Positions 8,262 to 17,786 are shown, counted from the first letter of the stretch. The stretch is 64,000 nucleotides of DNA from Rikenellaceae bacterium (GCA_015060165.1 SUZC01000010.1:19054-83053); one strand, 5' to 3'. Notes: a model not told the origin generated them from the sequence alone. A program made the numbers and translations.

Positions 8262-8717
8262 TTATAGTTTAAATGTGAAAGGCAGTAGCAGCTCCGCCTT
8301 CTCAACTACTGTAGCCGATTCGGCACCCGCCATAATCACTCTGATTGGACTCTTTTGTCGGCTCTCAACATCGAGTAGTGTCTGGCGACAAGCTCCGCAC
8401 GGATAACATTCGCGAGGTGCGGGATTGGAGGCTATAGCGATGGCCTCAATCTTATCGTTGGCGTAGTTCGATTGATGCATAAACAGCAACGCACGCTCGG
8501 CGCATAATCCCGATGGAAAGACCTCGCTTTCGCGGTTTGCCCCGACAATTATTCGGCCACTCTCCAAACGGGCTGCTGCCCCCACCTTGAAATTTGAGAA
8601 TGGGGCATAGGCCTGCTCTGTGGCGTTGCGTGCAGCCTCGATTAGCTTGCGGTCGGCATCACTCATTTGGGCTATGTCGGCATAGTGTTCGTAGGGTATG
8701 TTTATCAGCTTTTCCAC
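8262..8717 (-). CDS. cdd: Cytidine deaminase (GTG start preferred)
   Basis: Zinc enzyme deaminating cytidine and deoxycytidine in pyrimidine salvage. Zinc ligands are visible as CAE and PCGAC, with the SNFKVGAA and NRESEVFPSGL substrate segments. The frame is open up to an ATG at 8831, but a complete promoter lies inside that extension (8744-8774) and the extra residues are unlike the family, so I start at the GTG at 8717, giving 151 residues. This leaves a leader of about 20 bases. Other non-ATG starts cannot be excluded. First gene of the run cdd, RluA-type synthase, dtd, NUC. Confidence 0.88.
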   Translation of the reverse strand: MEKLINIPYEHYADIAQMSDADRKLIEAARNATEQAYAPFSNFKVGAAARLESGRIIVGANRESEVFPSGLCAERALLFMHQSNYANDKIEAIAIASNPAPRECYPCGACRQTLLDVESRQKSPIRVIMAGAESATVVEKAELLLPFTFKL

Positions 8718-8743
8718 ATCCAGAAATAGTGTTACTTGGTCTA

Positions 8744-8774
8744 CAAAAATACAATAATCGCAGCAAGAATCAAA
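8744..8774 (-). promoter_or_regulatory. cdd promoter inside the long ORF
   Basis: Minus strand: TTTG (8774-8771), 19 bases, TATTTTTG (8751-8744). The exact spacing and consensus place the transcript start near 8740 and decide against the upstream ATG of cdd. Confidence 0.8.
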
Positions 8775-8868
8775 ATCTTGACCTGTGAATATGGCCCAAA
8801 GGGCCAAATAGTAGCCAAAATAATAGCACAAACCCTATTGTGGGTTATGCCGATACTATAATTTTGTG

Positions 8869-8876
8869 TATCTTTG
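8869..8876 (+). promoter_or_regulatory. -7 box of the EamA transporter gene
   Basis: TATCTTTG, with no clear -33 box. It predicts a leader of about 16 bases before the ATG at 8896 and is divergent from the cdd promoter. Confidence 0.6.
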
Positions 8877-8895
8877 GCACATAAAAGTAGAGTAG

Positions 8896-9819
8896 ATGTA
8901 TAGAGACAAGATAAAAGGATATTTTTGCGGTGCGATATCGGGAGCCTCGTATGGTTTGATCCCGCTGTTTTCGCTTCCTGTGATGCAACAAGGTGTCGAT
9001 TTTGACTCTTTGCTACTATACCGTTATCTGCTTGCGGCAGCATTGTTGGCCTTCATTATGGCAGTGCGAGGCAGGTTTGCTGCATTGTCGTTGAGTCGTG
9101 ATGAGGTGCCGTTTGTTTTGGTATTGGGTCTGCTGTATGCCTTTTCATCGATTTTTATGTTTCGGGCCTTTGATTATATGGCCACAGGACTGGTCTCTAC
9201 GATGTATTTCGTCTATCCTGTGTTCACGGCTATGATTATGGCTATGTTCTATGGTGAGAAGATGTCGTGGGGCAGAGTGCTATCGCTTGTGATGACCCTT
9301 TGCGGAGTCGGCTTGTTGTATGTATCCGATGGCAGCGACCGTATGAGTCTGATAGGCGTGGGCCTAACCTTCGCAACAGCCTTGTTTTATGCTGTCTATA
9401 TTGTAATTACCAACCAATCGCGTATGCGAAATTCCAGCGGCTCGAAGGTGGCTTTTTGGTCACTTGTTGTGGGGAGTGCGGTCTTTTTTGCCCGTACTGG
9501 TTTTGGCGAGAATCTACAGGCAATACCCTCTTTAGAGGGGTGGTGCTTGGTGTTGCTGCTTGCATTTGTGCCTACGGTGGTATCTTGTACGTCGCTTGTG
9601 CTGTCGATTCGATATGTAGGCTCGACCATCACCTCAATCCTGGGCGCTATGGAGCCTGTTACCGCTGTATTGTGCGGAACATTTGTCTTTGGTGAGGCTA
9701 TGTCGCTGAGAATCTTTTCTGGTATTATGATTATTATTGCAGCCGTTGTGGTACTGGTTACCAGTGACCAGATGGTGGCTCGCCGCCGAGCAAAATCTCG
9801 CCGAAAAGGTATCAGTTAG
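8896..9819 (+). CDS. EamA/DMT-superfamily transporter
   Basis: A 307-residue inner-membrane protein with about ten hydrophobic helices in two tandem EamA repeats, typical of drug/metabolite exporters (RhaT/YdcZ/YicL-like). Visible hallmarks are the FMFRAFDYMATGLVS segment in the first repeat and GAMEPVTAVLCGTFVFGEA in the second. The substrate cannot be predicted. The C-terminal tail is short and strongly basic (ARRRAKSRRKGIS), consistent with a cytoplasmic end. It is transcribed away from cdd. Confidence 0.88.
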   Translation: MYRDKIKGYFCGAISGASYGLIPLFSLPVMQQGVDFDSLLLYRYLLAAALLAFIMAVRGRFAALSLSRDEVPFVLVLGLLYAFSSIFMFRAFDYMATGLVSTMYFVYPVFTAMIMAMFYGEKMSWGRVLSLVMTLCGVGLLYVSDGSDRMSLIGVGLTFATALFYAVYIVITNQSRMRNSSGSKVAFWSLVVGSAVFFARTGFGENLQAIPSLEGWCLVLLLAFVPTVVSCTSLVLSIRYVGSTITSILGAMEPVTAVLCGTFVFGEAMSLRIFSGIMIIIAAVVVLVTSDQMVARRRAKSRRKGIS

Positions 9820-9886
9820 TGCGGTGCAGAACCTCATAATCACAGTCGTAGATTGAATTTTATAAGAGTAGAAAATTATAAACGTT

Positions 9887-11299
9887 ATGTCAAGAAGAAA
9901 ACGTCAGAACTATCCTCTTATTGAGGGTCTCGAAATCACAACCCTGGCGGCTGAAGGTAAAGCTATGGGCCGCTATAATGATCAGGTGGTTTTTGTTCCG
10001 ATGACTGTCCCTGGCGATGTTGTCGATGTGCAGATTCGCAATAAGCGCCGTCGTTTTATGGAGGGAGTAGTAGTAAATTATGTCAAGCGTTCGCCACTTC
10101 GAGAGGAGCCTTTTTGTCCCCATTTTGGAGTGTGCGGAGGTTGCAAGTGGCAGAATCTGCCCTACTCAGAGCAGCTTAGATTCAAGACCGAGCAGGTGCG
10201 TGATCAGCTTACCCGTATCGGTAAAATCGAATTGCCCGAGGTGAAAGAGTGTCTTGGGTCTGCGCGTCAACAATTCTATCGCAATAAGTTGGAGTTTACA
10301 TTTGCCGATAAACGTTGGCTTACCTACGAGGAGATTGCCCAAGGGGGTGATATCGAGCGTGAACCTGCACTAGGATTCCATATCCCCAACTGTTTCGACA
10401 AGGTTTTGGATATTGATAAATGTTATTTGCAGGCCGATCCGTCGAATGATATTCGCGAAGCAACAAGGCGTTTCTGCATCGAAAATGGCTATTCGTTCCA
10501 TAACTGCCGTGAGCACGCAGGTTTGATGCGCAATATCATTATCCGCACTGCTTCTACGGGAGAGATTATGGTGATTGTAATCTTCAATGAGGCCGATATG
10601 GAGCGTATCTCTGCGTTGATGAACTATCTGCAGAGTGAATTTGAGCAGATTACATCTCTCTTTTATGTCGTAAATACCAAGTGGAACGATTCTGTGGGAG
10701 ATTTGGAGCACATCTTGTGGAGCGGCAAGGACCATATCATCGAGCAGATGGAGGGACTGCAATTCAAAGTCGGTCCCAAGTCGTTCTATCAGACCAACTC
10801 CGAGCAGGCTTACGAACTCTATAAGGTGGCTCGTGAATTTGCCGATTTGCAGGGCGATGAAGTGTTGTATGACCTCTACACAGGTACAGGTACAATTGCC
10901 AATTTCTGCGCACGTCGAGCCAAGAAGGTGGTGGGTGTGGAGTATGTACCTGAGGCAATTGAAGATGCAAAGGTTAACTCTGCCATCAATGGAATCGACA
11001 ATACTTCGTTCTATGCGGGCGATATGAAGGATGTCCTCTCAGATGATTTTGTGGCTCGCAATGGTCATCCCGATGTTATTATTCTCGACCCTCCACGAGC
11101 GGGAGTTGATGAGCGAGTGATTGATGTTATCCTGCGTGCTGCGCCCGAGCGTATGGTCTATGTGAGCTGCAATCCGGCTACTCAGGCGCGTGATTTGGCT
11201 CTGATGGATGGAATGTATAAGGTCGAGGCGGTGCAGCCTGTCGATATGTTCCCACATACTCATCACGTTGAGAATGTTGTGAAGCTGGTAAAACGATAG
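9887..11299 (+). CDS. rlmD: 23S rRNA (uracil-C5)-methyltransferase, RlmD/RumA family
   Basis: SAM-dependent methylation of a uracil in 23S rRNA. The 470-residue protein has an N-terminal TRAM RNA-binding domain (about 1-70), an iron-sulfur site CPHFGVCGGC with a further upstream or downstream cysteine, the SAM motif DLYTGTGTIANF, LDPPRAG, and the catalytic cysteine in YVSCNPATQARD. Only the family, not the target base, is certain, because Bacteroidetes carry several RumA-like paralogues. Confidence 0.92.
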   Translation: MSRRKRQNYPLIEGLEITTLAAEGKAMGRYNDQVVFVPMTVPGDVVDVQIRNKRRRFMEGVVVNYVKRSPLREEPFCPHFGVCGGCKWQNLPYSEQLRFKTEQVRDQLTRIGKIELPEVKECLGSARQQFYRNKLEFTFADKRWLTYEEIAQGGDIEREPALGFHIPNCFDKVLDIDKCYLQADPSNDIREATRRFCIENGYSFHNCREHAGLMRNIIIRTASTGEIMVIVIFNEADMERISALMNYLQSEFEQITSLFYVVNTKWNDSVGDLEHILWSGKDHIIEQMEGLQFKVGPKSFYQTNSEQAYELYKVAREFADLQGDEVLYDLYTGTGTIANFCARRAKKVVGVEYVPEAIEDAKVNSAINGIDNTSFYAGDMKDVLSDDFVARNGHPDVIILDPPRAGVDERVIDVILRAAPERMVYVSCNPATQARDLALMDGMYKVEAVQPVDMFPHTHHVENVVKLVKR

Positions 11300-11409
11300 T
11301 GCGTAGGGTTGTGACGCGATGTGAAATTTTGCAGTAATGCAAGAAATTTGCAAGTTGAGCCGTTTTAATAGAGAGGAATAACCCTCTGAAATCTTAAAAC
11401 AGAAAAATT

Positions 11410-12114
11410 ATGAAAAAGATGCTTTTCGGATTGGCAGCGGTGGCCGCGATGCTACTTTTGTCGGCAAACAATGTTCAGGCCCAGGATTTTCATCAGACCA
11501 TACCAACCGTTTCGGTGAATGGCTCGGCGCAGATTAAGATTATTCCCGATGTGATATACCTCACAATCAATCTTGATGAGGGCGACACCAAAGGCAAGGA
11601 TACTTTGGAGGAGCAGCGCAGAAGAATGTTCGCAGCTTTGAAGAAATGCGGTGTAGATGCTGAAAAGCAACTCTCTGTGGTAGATATGTCGAGTTCGTTC
11701 TTCCGTAGACGTGGAGCATTGGCTGTTACGCAATATGAGTTAAAACTCTCGTCGGCCGAGCAGGTGCGCGAGGTCTTTTCGCAACTTGACCAGGCGGGTA
11801 TTACCAATGTCAATGTCACTAGCACTACAAGTTCAAAGATCGATGAATATCGCAAGGAGGCTCGCCAGCAGGCAATCCGCAATGCTCAGATGCGTGCGCG
11901 AGAGTTGGCCGAGGCAGTGGGACAGTCAATAGGTGCGTGCTACGAGATAAATGATTACACAAACGAGGCTCGATTCGTCGGCTCGCGTGTAATGATGAAA
12001 AACACGGTAGCTATGGATATGGCTGTCGAGGAGGCCGCGGAACCCAATATCGAATTCGAGCAGATTGTAATCAACTATAATGTTTCAGCAAAGTTTGTGC
12101 TGAACACTAAATAA
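11410..12114 (+). CDS. SIMPL (DUF541) domain periplasmic protein
   Basis: A 234-residue protein with a clear signal peptide (MKKMLFGLAAVAAMLLLSAN, cleavage near QAQ-DF) followed by a SIMPL domain: the strand IPTVSVNGSAQIKIIPD, a helical repeat of QEQRRR type and the ARELAEAVGQSIG helix. SIMPL proteins are periplasmic or outer-membrane associated, form oligomers and have been linked to oxidative-stress protection in some species, but no reaction is known. It is the first gene of a run reaching lpxB. Confidence 0.88.
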   Translation: MKKMLFGLAAVAAMLLLSANNVQAQDFHQTIPTVSVNGSAQIKIIPDVIYLTINLDEGDTKGKDTLEEQRRRMFAALKKCGVDAEKQLSVVDMSSSFFRRRGALAVTQYELKLSSAEQVREVFSQLDQAGITNVNVTSTTSSKIDEYRKEARQQAIRNAQMRARELAEAVGQSIGACYEINDYTNEARFVGSRVMMKNTVAMDMAVEEAAEPNIEFEQIVINYNVSAKFVLNTK

Positions 12115-12140
12115 CGAAATTTTAAAAGTTCTAGGCAGAT

Positions 12141-12812
12141 ATGAAGATAGCAAGATTGATATTTAACCCTTTGCAGGAGAATACCTATGTAGTGTGGGAC
12201 GAGTCGTTGGAGGCTGTGGTAATCGATGCCGGCAATATGTCGGAGCGAGAGAATGCTACACTCGAACAATTCCTTTCGGAGCGTGGCCTTAAACCCGTTT
12301 ATGCGCTTAACACTCACGGTCATTTCGACCACTTGATGGGTGTGGAGTTTTTGCGCCAGCGTTACGGTGCTAAGTTCGCTGTATCGTCGAAGGATAAGTT
12401 TTTGGTTGAGAATGCCGCTCAGTCGGCCGAGTTGTTTGGTGTAAGAGCTGGCGATATGCCCGAAAAGATTGATGTTGATTTGGAGGGTATGCAGAGTATC
12501 TCGTTTGGTCAGAGCGAGTTGCAGATTATCTCTACTCCGGGCCATACTCCAGGCCACGTTGCTTTTTATGAGCCCGAGGCGAAGCTCCTCTTTACGGGCG
12601 ATACACTCTTCCGCGAGAGCATTGGCCGAACCGATTTGCCTGGCGGCGACTATTCGTGGATTATGAAATCTATTTTGGATAAGATTATGCCTTTGGGCGA
12701 TGAGGTGAAGGTTTATCCCGGTCACGGCGAAACAACCGACATCGGCCACGAGTCGATGTATAACCCCTTCGTTGTGGAGGTGATGAATCAAGAGGTGAAT
12801 TATAGAAACTAA
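12141..12812 (+). CDS. MBL-fold metallo-hydrolase (glyoxalase II-like)
   Basis: A 223-residue cytoplasmic metallo-beta-lactamase-fold enzyme. Metal ligands are visible in NTHGHFDHLMG (the HXHXDH motif), STPGHTPGHVAF, FTGDTLF and YPGHGETT. The size matches the short GloB-like hydrolases widespread in Bacteroidetes, whose substrates may be hydroxyacyl-thiols; the C-terminal glutathione-binding domain of classical glyoxalase II is missing. It starts 26 bases after the SIMPL gene. Confidence 0.92.
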   Translation: MKIARLIFNPLQENTYVVWDESLEAVVIDAGNMSERENATLEQFLSERGLKPVYALNTHGHFDHLMGVEFLRQRYGAKFAVSSKDKFLVENAAQSAELFGVRAGDMPEKIDVDLEGMQSISFGQSELQIISTPGHTPGHVAFYEPEAKLLFTGDTLFRESIGRTDLPGGDYSWIMKSILDKIMPLGDEVKVYPGHGETTDIGHESMYNPFVVEVMNQEVNYRN

Positions 12813-12832
12813 CAGAACCCCTATAATTAGTT

Positions 12833-14149
12833 ATGCGATATTTGCTAACCCTGTTATTAGCATTGGCTATCACCTTTCAAGCGTATGCCCAACAGTTTGA
12901 AGGTGGCGATGCCAATGCCCGTGTTGGCGAGCTAATCAATAGTTCCAACTATTCGACTCTTAGCAAGGAGTTGCCTGCGTTGCGCGAGAAGGTTGCCAAG
13001 CCGCTTTTGGCGTTGGCTGATGCGTTGGTAGCACACCACGACGGTCGATTTGAGGATAGTAATCGAGCGATTGATAAAGTTAGCGAATTTGCTCCCGAGT
13101 TGGGTGGCGAGGTGATTTTCGGAATGCAGAATTTGTCGCTTGTCAACTACCTATCCTTGGAGGATTATAAATCGGTTCTTGGTGTTGTGCAGCTGCTTCT
13201 GATGTCGATGCCTGAGGACGATTCCACTCGCGAGAATCGCCGCAACTTGGAGTCGATGTCGCGTTGGTTTACCGCCTTGTCATCAAAGCCAAGCGTTGTA
13301 GTGGAGCGTCCTAAGCAAGATGTGGTTATCCCTGTCGAGGTGAGAGAGTTGGGTAATGGAGAGCATCTTGTTGTAGATGTTAAGGTGGGCGATAAGATTG
13401 AGGATTTCATCTTTGATACGGGTTGTGGAAACTCCAACTTCATATCAACAGCCGTCGCCGAGCGCTTGGGCGTAGAAATAGTTGCAGAAGATATTCTAAT
13501 TCGAGGCGTTGGTGAGGGATATGCAAAATTGGGGTATCTGCCCGAAATGAAGATTGGCGATGTGACAATTCGCAATGCGACTTTTTTTGTGGTTGATAAA
13601 CTATTGCCAGAGCATGTCGAGGTTGAGGGTTTGTGCGAGGCCGCTTTGGGAACACACATAATCCGTAAGATGGGCGAAATCCGTTTTGAGCGTGAGCAGA
13701 GCCGTTTCGTATTGCCCGCACAAGAGAGTGCAGCACCCAAAGAGCGAAATGTCTTCTTCAATTCGCAATATTATATTTGGTGTAATGATGGAGATGAGAG
13801 GATTGAGATGCACTTCGATACGGGTAACAATAGAACTTGCCTTTCATCGAAATATTATGAGCGTTTCAAGGAGCGAGTTGAGCAGAATGGTAGTAAAGTG
13901 GAGCGTTCTCGCAGTGGTGGTTTTGGCGGTGTTGAGTGGTGTGATGTCCGTTTTATGCCCAAAGTTGAATTTGAGGTTGGCGGTCACGCCTTGCAGCTCA
14001 AAAAGGTGTCGGTTAATATGCCAACAAAATACGAAGATGGCACACCCTACATCGAGCAGTACGACGGAGTGGTGGGTGTTGATTTCGTGACGGCGAGTGA
14101 GGTGGTCACCTTCGATTTGAAGAGAATGTTTTATAGAATTGATAAATAA
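12833..14149 (+). CDS. Exported protein with two retropepsin-like aspartic protease domains
   Basis: The 438-residue protein has a signal peptide (RYLLTLLLALAITFQAYAQ) and a helical N-terminal third that may be TPR-like. Two retropepsin-type domains follow, each with a DTG: FIFDTGCGNSNFIS at about 190 and MHFDTGNNRTCLSS at about 325. Clan AA proteases act as dimers, so two DTG loops in one chain could form a pepsin-like single-chain active site. It is predicted to be periplasmic; the substrate is unknown. The next gene starts at the base after its stop codon. Confidence 0.85.
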   Translation: MRYLLTLLLALAITFQAYAQQFEGGDANARVGELINSSNYSTLSKELPALREKVAKPLLALADALVAHHDGRFEDSNRAIDKVSEFAPELGGEVIFGMQNLSLVNYLSLEDYKSVLGVVQLLLMSMPEDDSTRENRRNLESMSRWFTALSSKPSVVVERPKQDVVIPVEVRELGNGEHLVVDVKVGDKIEDFIFDTGCGNSNFISTAVAERLGVEIVAEDILIRGVGEGYAKLGYLPEMKIGDVTIRNATFFVVDKLLPEHVEVEGLCEAALGTHIIRKMGEIRFEREQSRFVLPAQESAAPKERNVFFNSQYYIWCNDGDERIEMHFDTGNNRTCLSSKYYERFKERVEQNGSKVERSRSGGFGGVEWCDVRFMPKVEFEVGGHALQLKKVSVNMPTKYEDGTPYIEQYDGVVGVDFVTASEVVTFDLKRMFYRIDK

Positions 14150-14881
14150 ATGGGAAAACTTTTACACCGCATATTGTATCGTGCGCTGCCCCTTGAATGG
14201 TATCTGCGTGTGGTTAGTCGTATGCTCTTCGTATATCGTGCGTTGGGATTGGGTCGTCACTCTCGCGCAATGGAATACAACTACCACCTTCCTCAGCTTG
14301 TAAAGCGTGGCGATACGGTCATCGATATTGGAGCAAATTTGGGTTATTATACTTGCCCGTTGTCGGATATAGTAGGCTCGGAGGGTAGAGTTTATGCTGT
14401 TGAGCCTGTGCCTGTTATTTTCAATGTGTTGAAGCGCAATGTGGGCGGCAGGAAGAATGTCACGCTGCTTAATTATGCTTTGGGTGAGGTGGAGCGTACG
14501 ATAGAGATGGCCAACGATTCGGTTGCTGCTGGCGGATACTTTGGTACGGGCCGTAACTTTGTGAACGACGGTGATTTGTCGGCCGAGGCGATTCGTTTCA
14601 CTGCACAGATGCAGCGAGGAAGCAAACTCTTTGCCGAGATTGGAAAAATAGACTTTATTAAGTGCGATATCGAGGGCTATGAGCGTGTGGTGATGCCTGA
14701 ATTGCGTCCGCTGTTGGAGCGTGACCATCCCACAGTGCTTATTGAGACCGATGGCAAGACCCGCCTCGCGATGGTCAGAATGTTTGCCAAGATGGGTTAT
14801 CAAGCCACTATGCTTAGTGGTGGAGTTGAAGTACCACTTGATATAGATAGCGATAAAGATATAATTTTCAGATATAGATAA
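14150..14881 (+). CDS. FkbM-family methyltransferase
   Basis: A 243-residue SAM-dependent methyltransferase. Motif I is [14 protein letters not shown] (about 56-69), followed by [10 protein letters not shown] and the FkbM signature [12 protein letters not shown], then VLIETDG. FkbM enzymes O-methylate polyketides, sugars and glycans, often surface polysaccharides. Its placement directly after the retropepsin gene and one base before trmD suggests cotranscription; whether it modifies a lipopolysaccharide sugar (lpxB is two genes on) is only a guess. Confidence 0.9.
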   Translation: MGKLLHRILYRALPLEWYLRVVSRMLFVYRALGLGRHSRAMEYNYHLPQLVKRGDTVIDIGANLGYYTCPLSDIVGSEGRVYAVEPVPVIFNVLKRNVGGRKNVTLLNYALGEVERTIEMANDSVAAGGYFGTGRNFVNDGDLSAEAIRFTAQMQRGSKLFAEIGKIDFIKCDIEGYERVVMPELRPLLERDHPTVLIETDGKTRLAMVRMFAKMGYQATMLSGGVEVPLDIDSDKDIIFRYR

Positions 14882-14882
14882 T

Positions 14883-15560
14883 ATGAGAATAGATATTATA
14901 ACAGTTGTCCCCGAATTGGTTACTTCGCCACTCAGCGAGTCTATCCTAAAACGTGCCCAAGAGAAGGGCCTGGTGGAGATTGTGGTGCATAACCTTCACG
15001 ACTACGCCCACGATAAGCGCAAGACTACCGACGACTATCCCTTTGGCGGTGAGGCTGGTATGGTGATGAAGTGCGAGCCTGTGTTTGAACTTGTCGAGAA
15101 GTTGCAGTCGGAGCGAAACTATGATGAGATTATCTACACCTCGCCCGATGGCATCACCTACAATCAGCACGAGGCCAACCGTCTGTCGATGTGCGAGAAT
15201 ATCATTATTCTCTGCGGTCACTATAAAGGTATCGACCACCGTATCCGTGAGCATCTCATCACGCGCGAGATCTCTATCGGCGACTATGTGCTGACGGGTG
15301 GAGAGTTGGCGGCTTGCGTGATTGCCGACTCGGTGGTGCGACTGATTCCGGGTGCGATTGGTGACGAGGCATCGGCTCTGACGGATTGTTTCCAAGATGA
15401 TTTGTTGGCTCCACCCGTATATACCCGTCCTGCGGAGTTCCGTGGTTGGCGAGTCCCCGATGTACTTTTGTCGGGTAATTTTGCAGAGATTGAGAAATGG
15501 CAGGAGGAGCAGGCGTATGAGCGCACCAAGCAGTTACGTCCCGACCTGCTTGAATTATAA
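14883..15560 (+). CDS. trmD: tRNA (guanine-N1)-methyltransferase TrmD
   Basis: Methylates G37 next to the anticodon, preventing frameshifts; essential in most bacteria. The 225-residue SPOUT enzyme has the family start [12 protein letters not shown], the [12 protein letters not shown] segment, [15 protein letters not shown] and the knotted SAM site region [13 protein letters not shown]. Length is normal. It is not in the usual rpsP-rimM-trmD-rplS cluster; here it is between FkbM and lpxB. Confidence 0.97.
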   Translation: MRIDIITVVPELVTSPLSESILKRAQEKGLVEIVVHNLHDYAHDKRKTTDDYPFGGEAGMVMKCEPVFELVEKLQSERNYDEIIYTSPDGITYNQHEANRLSMCENIIILCGHYKGIDHRIREHLITREISIGDYVLTGGELAACVIADSVVRLIPGAIGDEASALTDCFQDDLLAPPVYTRPAEFRGWRVPDVLLSGNFAEIEKWQEEQAYERTKQLRPDLLEL

Positions 15561-15566
15561 TAGAAT

Positions 15567-16700
15567 ATGAAATATTATATTATCGCTGGTGAGCCGTCAG
15601 GCGATTTGCATGGCTCGAATTTGATGAAGGGTATCCGAAAAAGTGACCCTGAGGCCAAGTTCCGTTTTTGCGGAGGTGATATGATGGCCGAGGTGGGTGG
15701 TCGCGAGAATCTTGTGAAACACTACCGCGAGATGTCGTTTTTTGGATTTGTGCAGGTGGCACTAAATATCCGCACCATCCTCTCGCAGATGGGCGAGTGT
15801 TGCAGAGATATTATGGCCTTTCAGCCCGACGTGGTTATTCTGATTGATTATCCTGGATTTAACATCAAGATTGCCGAGTTCGCACACTCGAAGGGTATTC
15901 CCGTTCACTATTATATCGCCCCAAAGGTGTGGGCGTGGAAGGAGCATCGAGTGAAGGCTCTTAGGCGATTTGTCGATAAACTCTATATCATATTCCCATT
16001 CGAGAAGGAGTATTTCCGCTCAAAGGGCATCGAACCCCACTTCGAGGGTAACCCAATTATGGATGCCATCACCAAACGATGTGCCGAAGCCCCTGCCGAG
16101 AGCGATTTTCGCCGCGAGAATGGTCTCGATGAGCGACCCATTGTGGCTCTGCTTGCAGGTAGTAGAGTGAGCGAGATTAAGGCCAATCTGAGATTTATGG
16201 CTCGCTTGGCCGAGCGTATGCCTGAACACCAATTTGTGGTTGCGGGAGTGGATTGGATTAAGCGTGAGCAGTATGAGGTCTTTACAGCCGATATGCCCGT
16301 AAAGTTTGTCTGCGACAAGACATACGAGTTGCTGCAAATATCGGAGGTCGCGGTGGTGACATCGGGAACGGCAACGCTGGAGACGGCGTTGATAGGTATT
16401 CCCGAATTGGTGGTCTATGGTATTCCTTGGTTCTATGAGAAGATGAAACCATATCTGCTCAAAATTCCTTATGTGTCGCTTGTGAATTTGAATTTGCAGC
16501 GTGAGGCGGTACGCGAGATGGTGGTTTATCACCCTTCGGTTGACGAGGCCGAAAAGGAGCTTCGCTCGATAATGATTGGTGGCGATAAACGCGAAAAGAT
16601 GCTATCGGATTTTGCTGAGTTGCGCGAGATTATTGGTGGCGCAGGTGCGAGCGATAGGTTTGCTGCCGATATTGTTAAGACAATTCAAAATTCAAAGTAA
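15567..16700 (+). CDS. lpxB: Lipid-A-disaccharide synthase LpxB
   Basis: GT19 glycosyltransferase that joins UDP-2,3-diacylglucosamine and lipid X during lipid A synthesis, acting at the inner membrane. The 377-residue protein begins MKYYIIAGEPSGDLHG and shows the family segments YIAPKVWAW, GNPIMD, LLAGSRVSEI and VTSGTATLETAL. It starts seven bases after trmD. The stop codon overlaps the beginning of structured repeat copy 2. Confidence 0.97.
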   Translation: MKYYIIAGEPSGDLHGSNLMKGIRKSDPEAKFRFCGGDMMAEVGGRENLVKHYREMSFFGFVQVALNIRTILSQMGECCRDIMAFQPDVVILIDYPGFNIKIAEFAHSKGIPVHYYIAPKVWAWKEHRVKALRRFVDKLYIIFPFEKEYFRSKGIEPHFEGNPIMDAITKRCAEAPAESDFRRENGLDERPIVALLAGSRVSEIKANLRFMARLAERMPEHQFVVAGVDWIKREQYEVFTADMPVKFVCDKTYELLQISEVAVVTSGTATLETALIGIPELVVYGIPWFYEKMKPYLLKIPYVSLVNLNLQREAVREMVVYHPSVDEAEKELRSIMIGGDKREKMLSDFAELREIIGGAGASDRFAADIVKTIQNSK

Positions 16701-16821
16701 AAGCCGTCTAACAAGGCTCTTTTGGCATCTACCTCGGTCTTGAAATCCTCATTTACGCTAAGTAAACTGCGGTTTCTCGACCTTCGAGTAGCTTCAAAAT
16801 AGCTCTTGTTATACGACTTTT
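16699..16821 (+). repeat. 123-base structured palindromic element, copy 2
   Basis: Full-length copy that begins inside the lpxB stop codon. The outer arms (AAAAGCCGTCTAACAAG and CTTGTTATACGACTTTT) pair; here the stem carries AACAAG/CTTGTT where copies 1 and 5 carry AATGT/ACATT. The central hairpin is TTTAC/GTAAA (16752-16766), flanked by GAAATCC/GGTTTC. It ends 36 bases before the next gene. Confidence 0.85.
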
Positions 16822-16857
16822 GAAGAAAGTGCTAAATAGTGAATAAATTCAAAATTG

Positions 16858-17160
16858 ATGCTTCTCGGTGCGCTTGTATTTGGTGTAGTTTGGTGTTTGA
16901 TAGCCCTGTTTTTGCGTAGTTATCCTGAAACGATGGCGGGTTACAATACAATGCCCAAAGAGAAACGAGCAAGGATTGACATTGAAAAGATTGGTCGTGT
17001 GGTGTACCGAGCAATGTTTGCGGGTGTGCCATTTGCTCTGCTTTCATCGTTGATGCCGAGCGAAGGACTTTATGTGTTGATGCTGGTGGGAGTGCCTGTG
17101 GGGCTGCTTATTGCAGTGACAATATATGTAAACGTGTGTAAAAAGAAATTTGAAAAATAG
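16858..17160 (+). CDS. DUF3784 small membrane protein
   Basis: A 100-residue protein with three hydrophobic segments (about 2-18, 50-64, 69-88) and the DUF3784 signature AGYNTMPKEKRARID after the first helix. Function is unknown. I start at the ATG at 16858 rather than the in-frame TTG one codon earlier. The reading begins shortly after structured repeat copy 2 and ends two bases before the FAH-family gene, so the pair is probably cotranscribed. Confidence 0.75.
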   Translation: MLLGALVFGVVWCLIALFLRSYPETMAGYNTMPKEKRARIDIEKIGRVVYRAMFAGVPFALLSSLMPSEGLYVLMLVGVPVGLLIAVTIYVNVCKKKFEK

Positions 17161-17162
17161 AT

Positions 17163-17786
17163 ATGAAGATAATCTGTATTGGTCGCAACTATGCCGACCA
17201 CGCTAAGGAACTCAACGATGGTGCGGAGATACCCAAAGAACCACTCTTTTTTCTAAAACCTGACACTGCTCTACTTCGAAACAACGACCCTTTCTACATT
17301 CCGTCGTTCTCGAGCGAGGTGCATTATGAGTGTGAATTGGTGGTGCGAATCACGCGTTTGGCAAAGTGTATCGACAAAAAGTTTGCATCACGTTGTTACG
17401 AGGAGGTTGGCCTTGGAATAGATTTCACAGCGCGAGATTTGCAGCGCGAGGCTATACAGAAAGGACTTCCGTGGGAGCTATGCAAAGGCTTTGACCACTC
17501 GGCAGCCCTGTCGAATCAGTTCGTATCGTTGGCTGAATTGGGTGGCGATGTGCAGAATTTGGAATTTGAGATGGAGCTAAATGGCGAGGTGCGCCAGCAC
17601 GGCTTTACGAAGAATATGCTCTTTACCGTAGATGAGATTATCAGCCATATATCACGCTATATGACTCTTCGCATCGGCGACCTTATCTATACCGGTACTC
17701 CCGTAGGCGTTGGCCCGGTTAAGCCTGGGGATAATATTAAAGCTCGTATAGGAGGGTATACCCTGCTTGACTTCGATGTGATGTAA
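17163..17786 (+). CDS. Fumarylacetoacetate hydrolase-family protein
   Basis: A 207-residue enzyme of the FAH superfamily, which hydrolyses, decarboxylates or isomerises keto-acids with a divalent metal. Ligands are visible as HYECE (about 58-62) and GIDFTARD (about 92-99), with the KGFDHSAALS and YTGTPVGVGPV segments. It matches the short single-domain YcgM-like members; FAHD1-type enzymes act as acylpyruvate hydrolase or oxaloacetate decarboxylase or tautomerase, so the precise reaction is open. Confidence 0.9.
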   Translation: MKIICIGRNYADHAKELNDGAEIPKEPLFFLKPDTALLRNNDPFYIPSFSSEVHYECELVVRITRLAKCIDKKFASRCYEEVGLGIDFTARDLQREAIQKGLPWELCKGFDHSAALSNQFVSLAELGGDVQNLEFEMELNGEVRQHGFTKNMLFTVDEIISHISRYMTLRIGDLIYTGTPVGVGPVKPGDNIKARIGGYTLLDFDVM

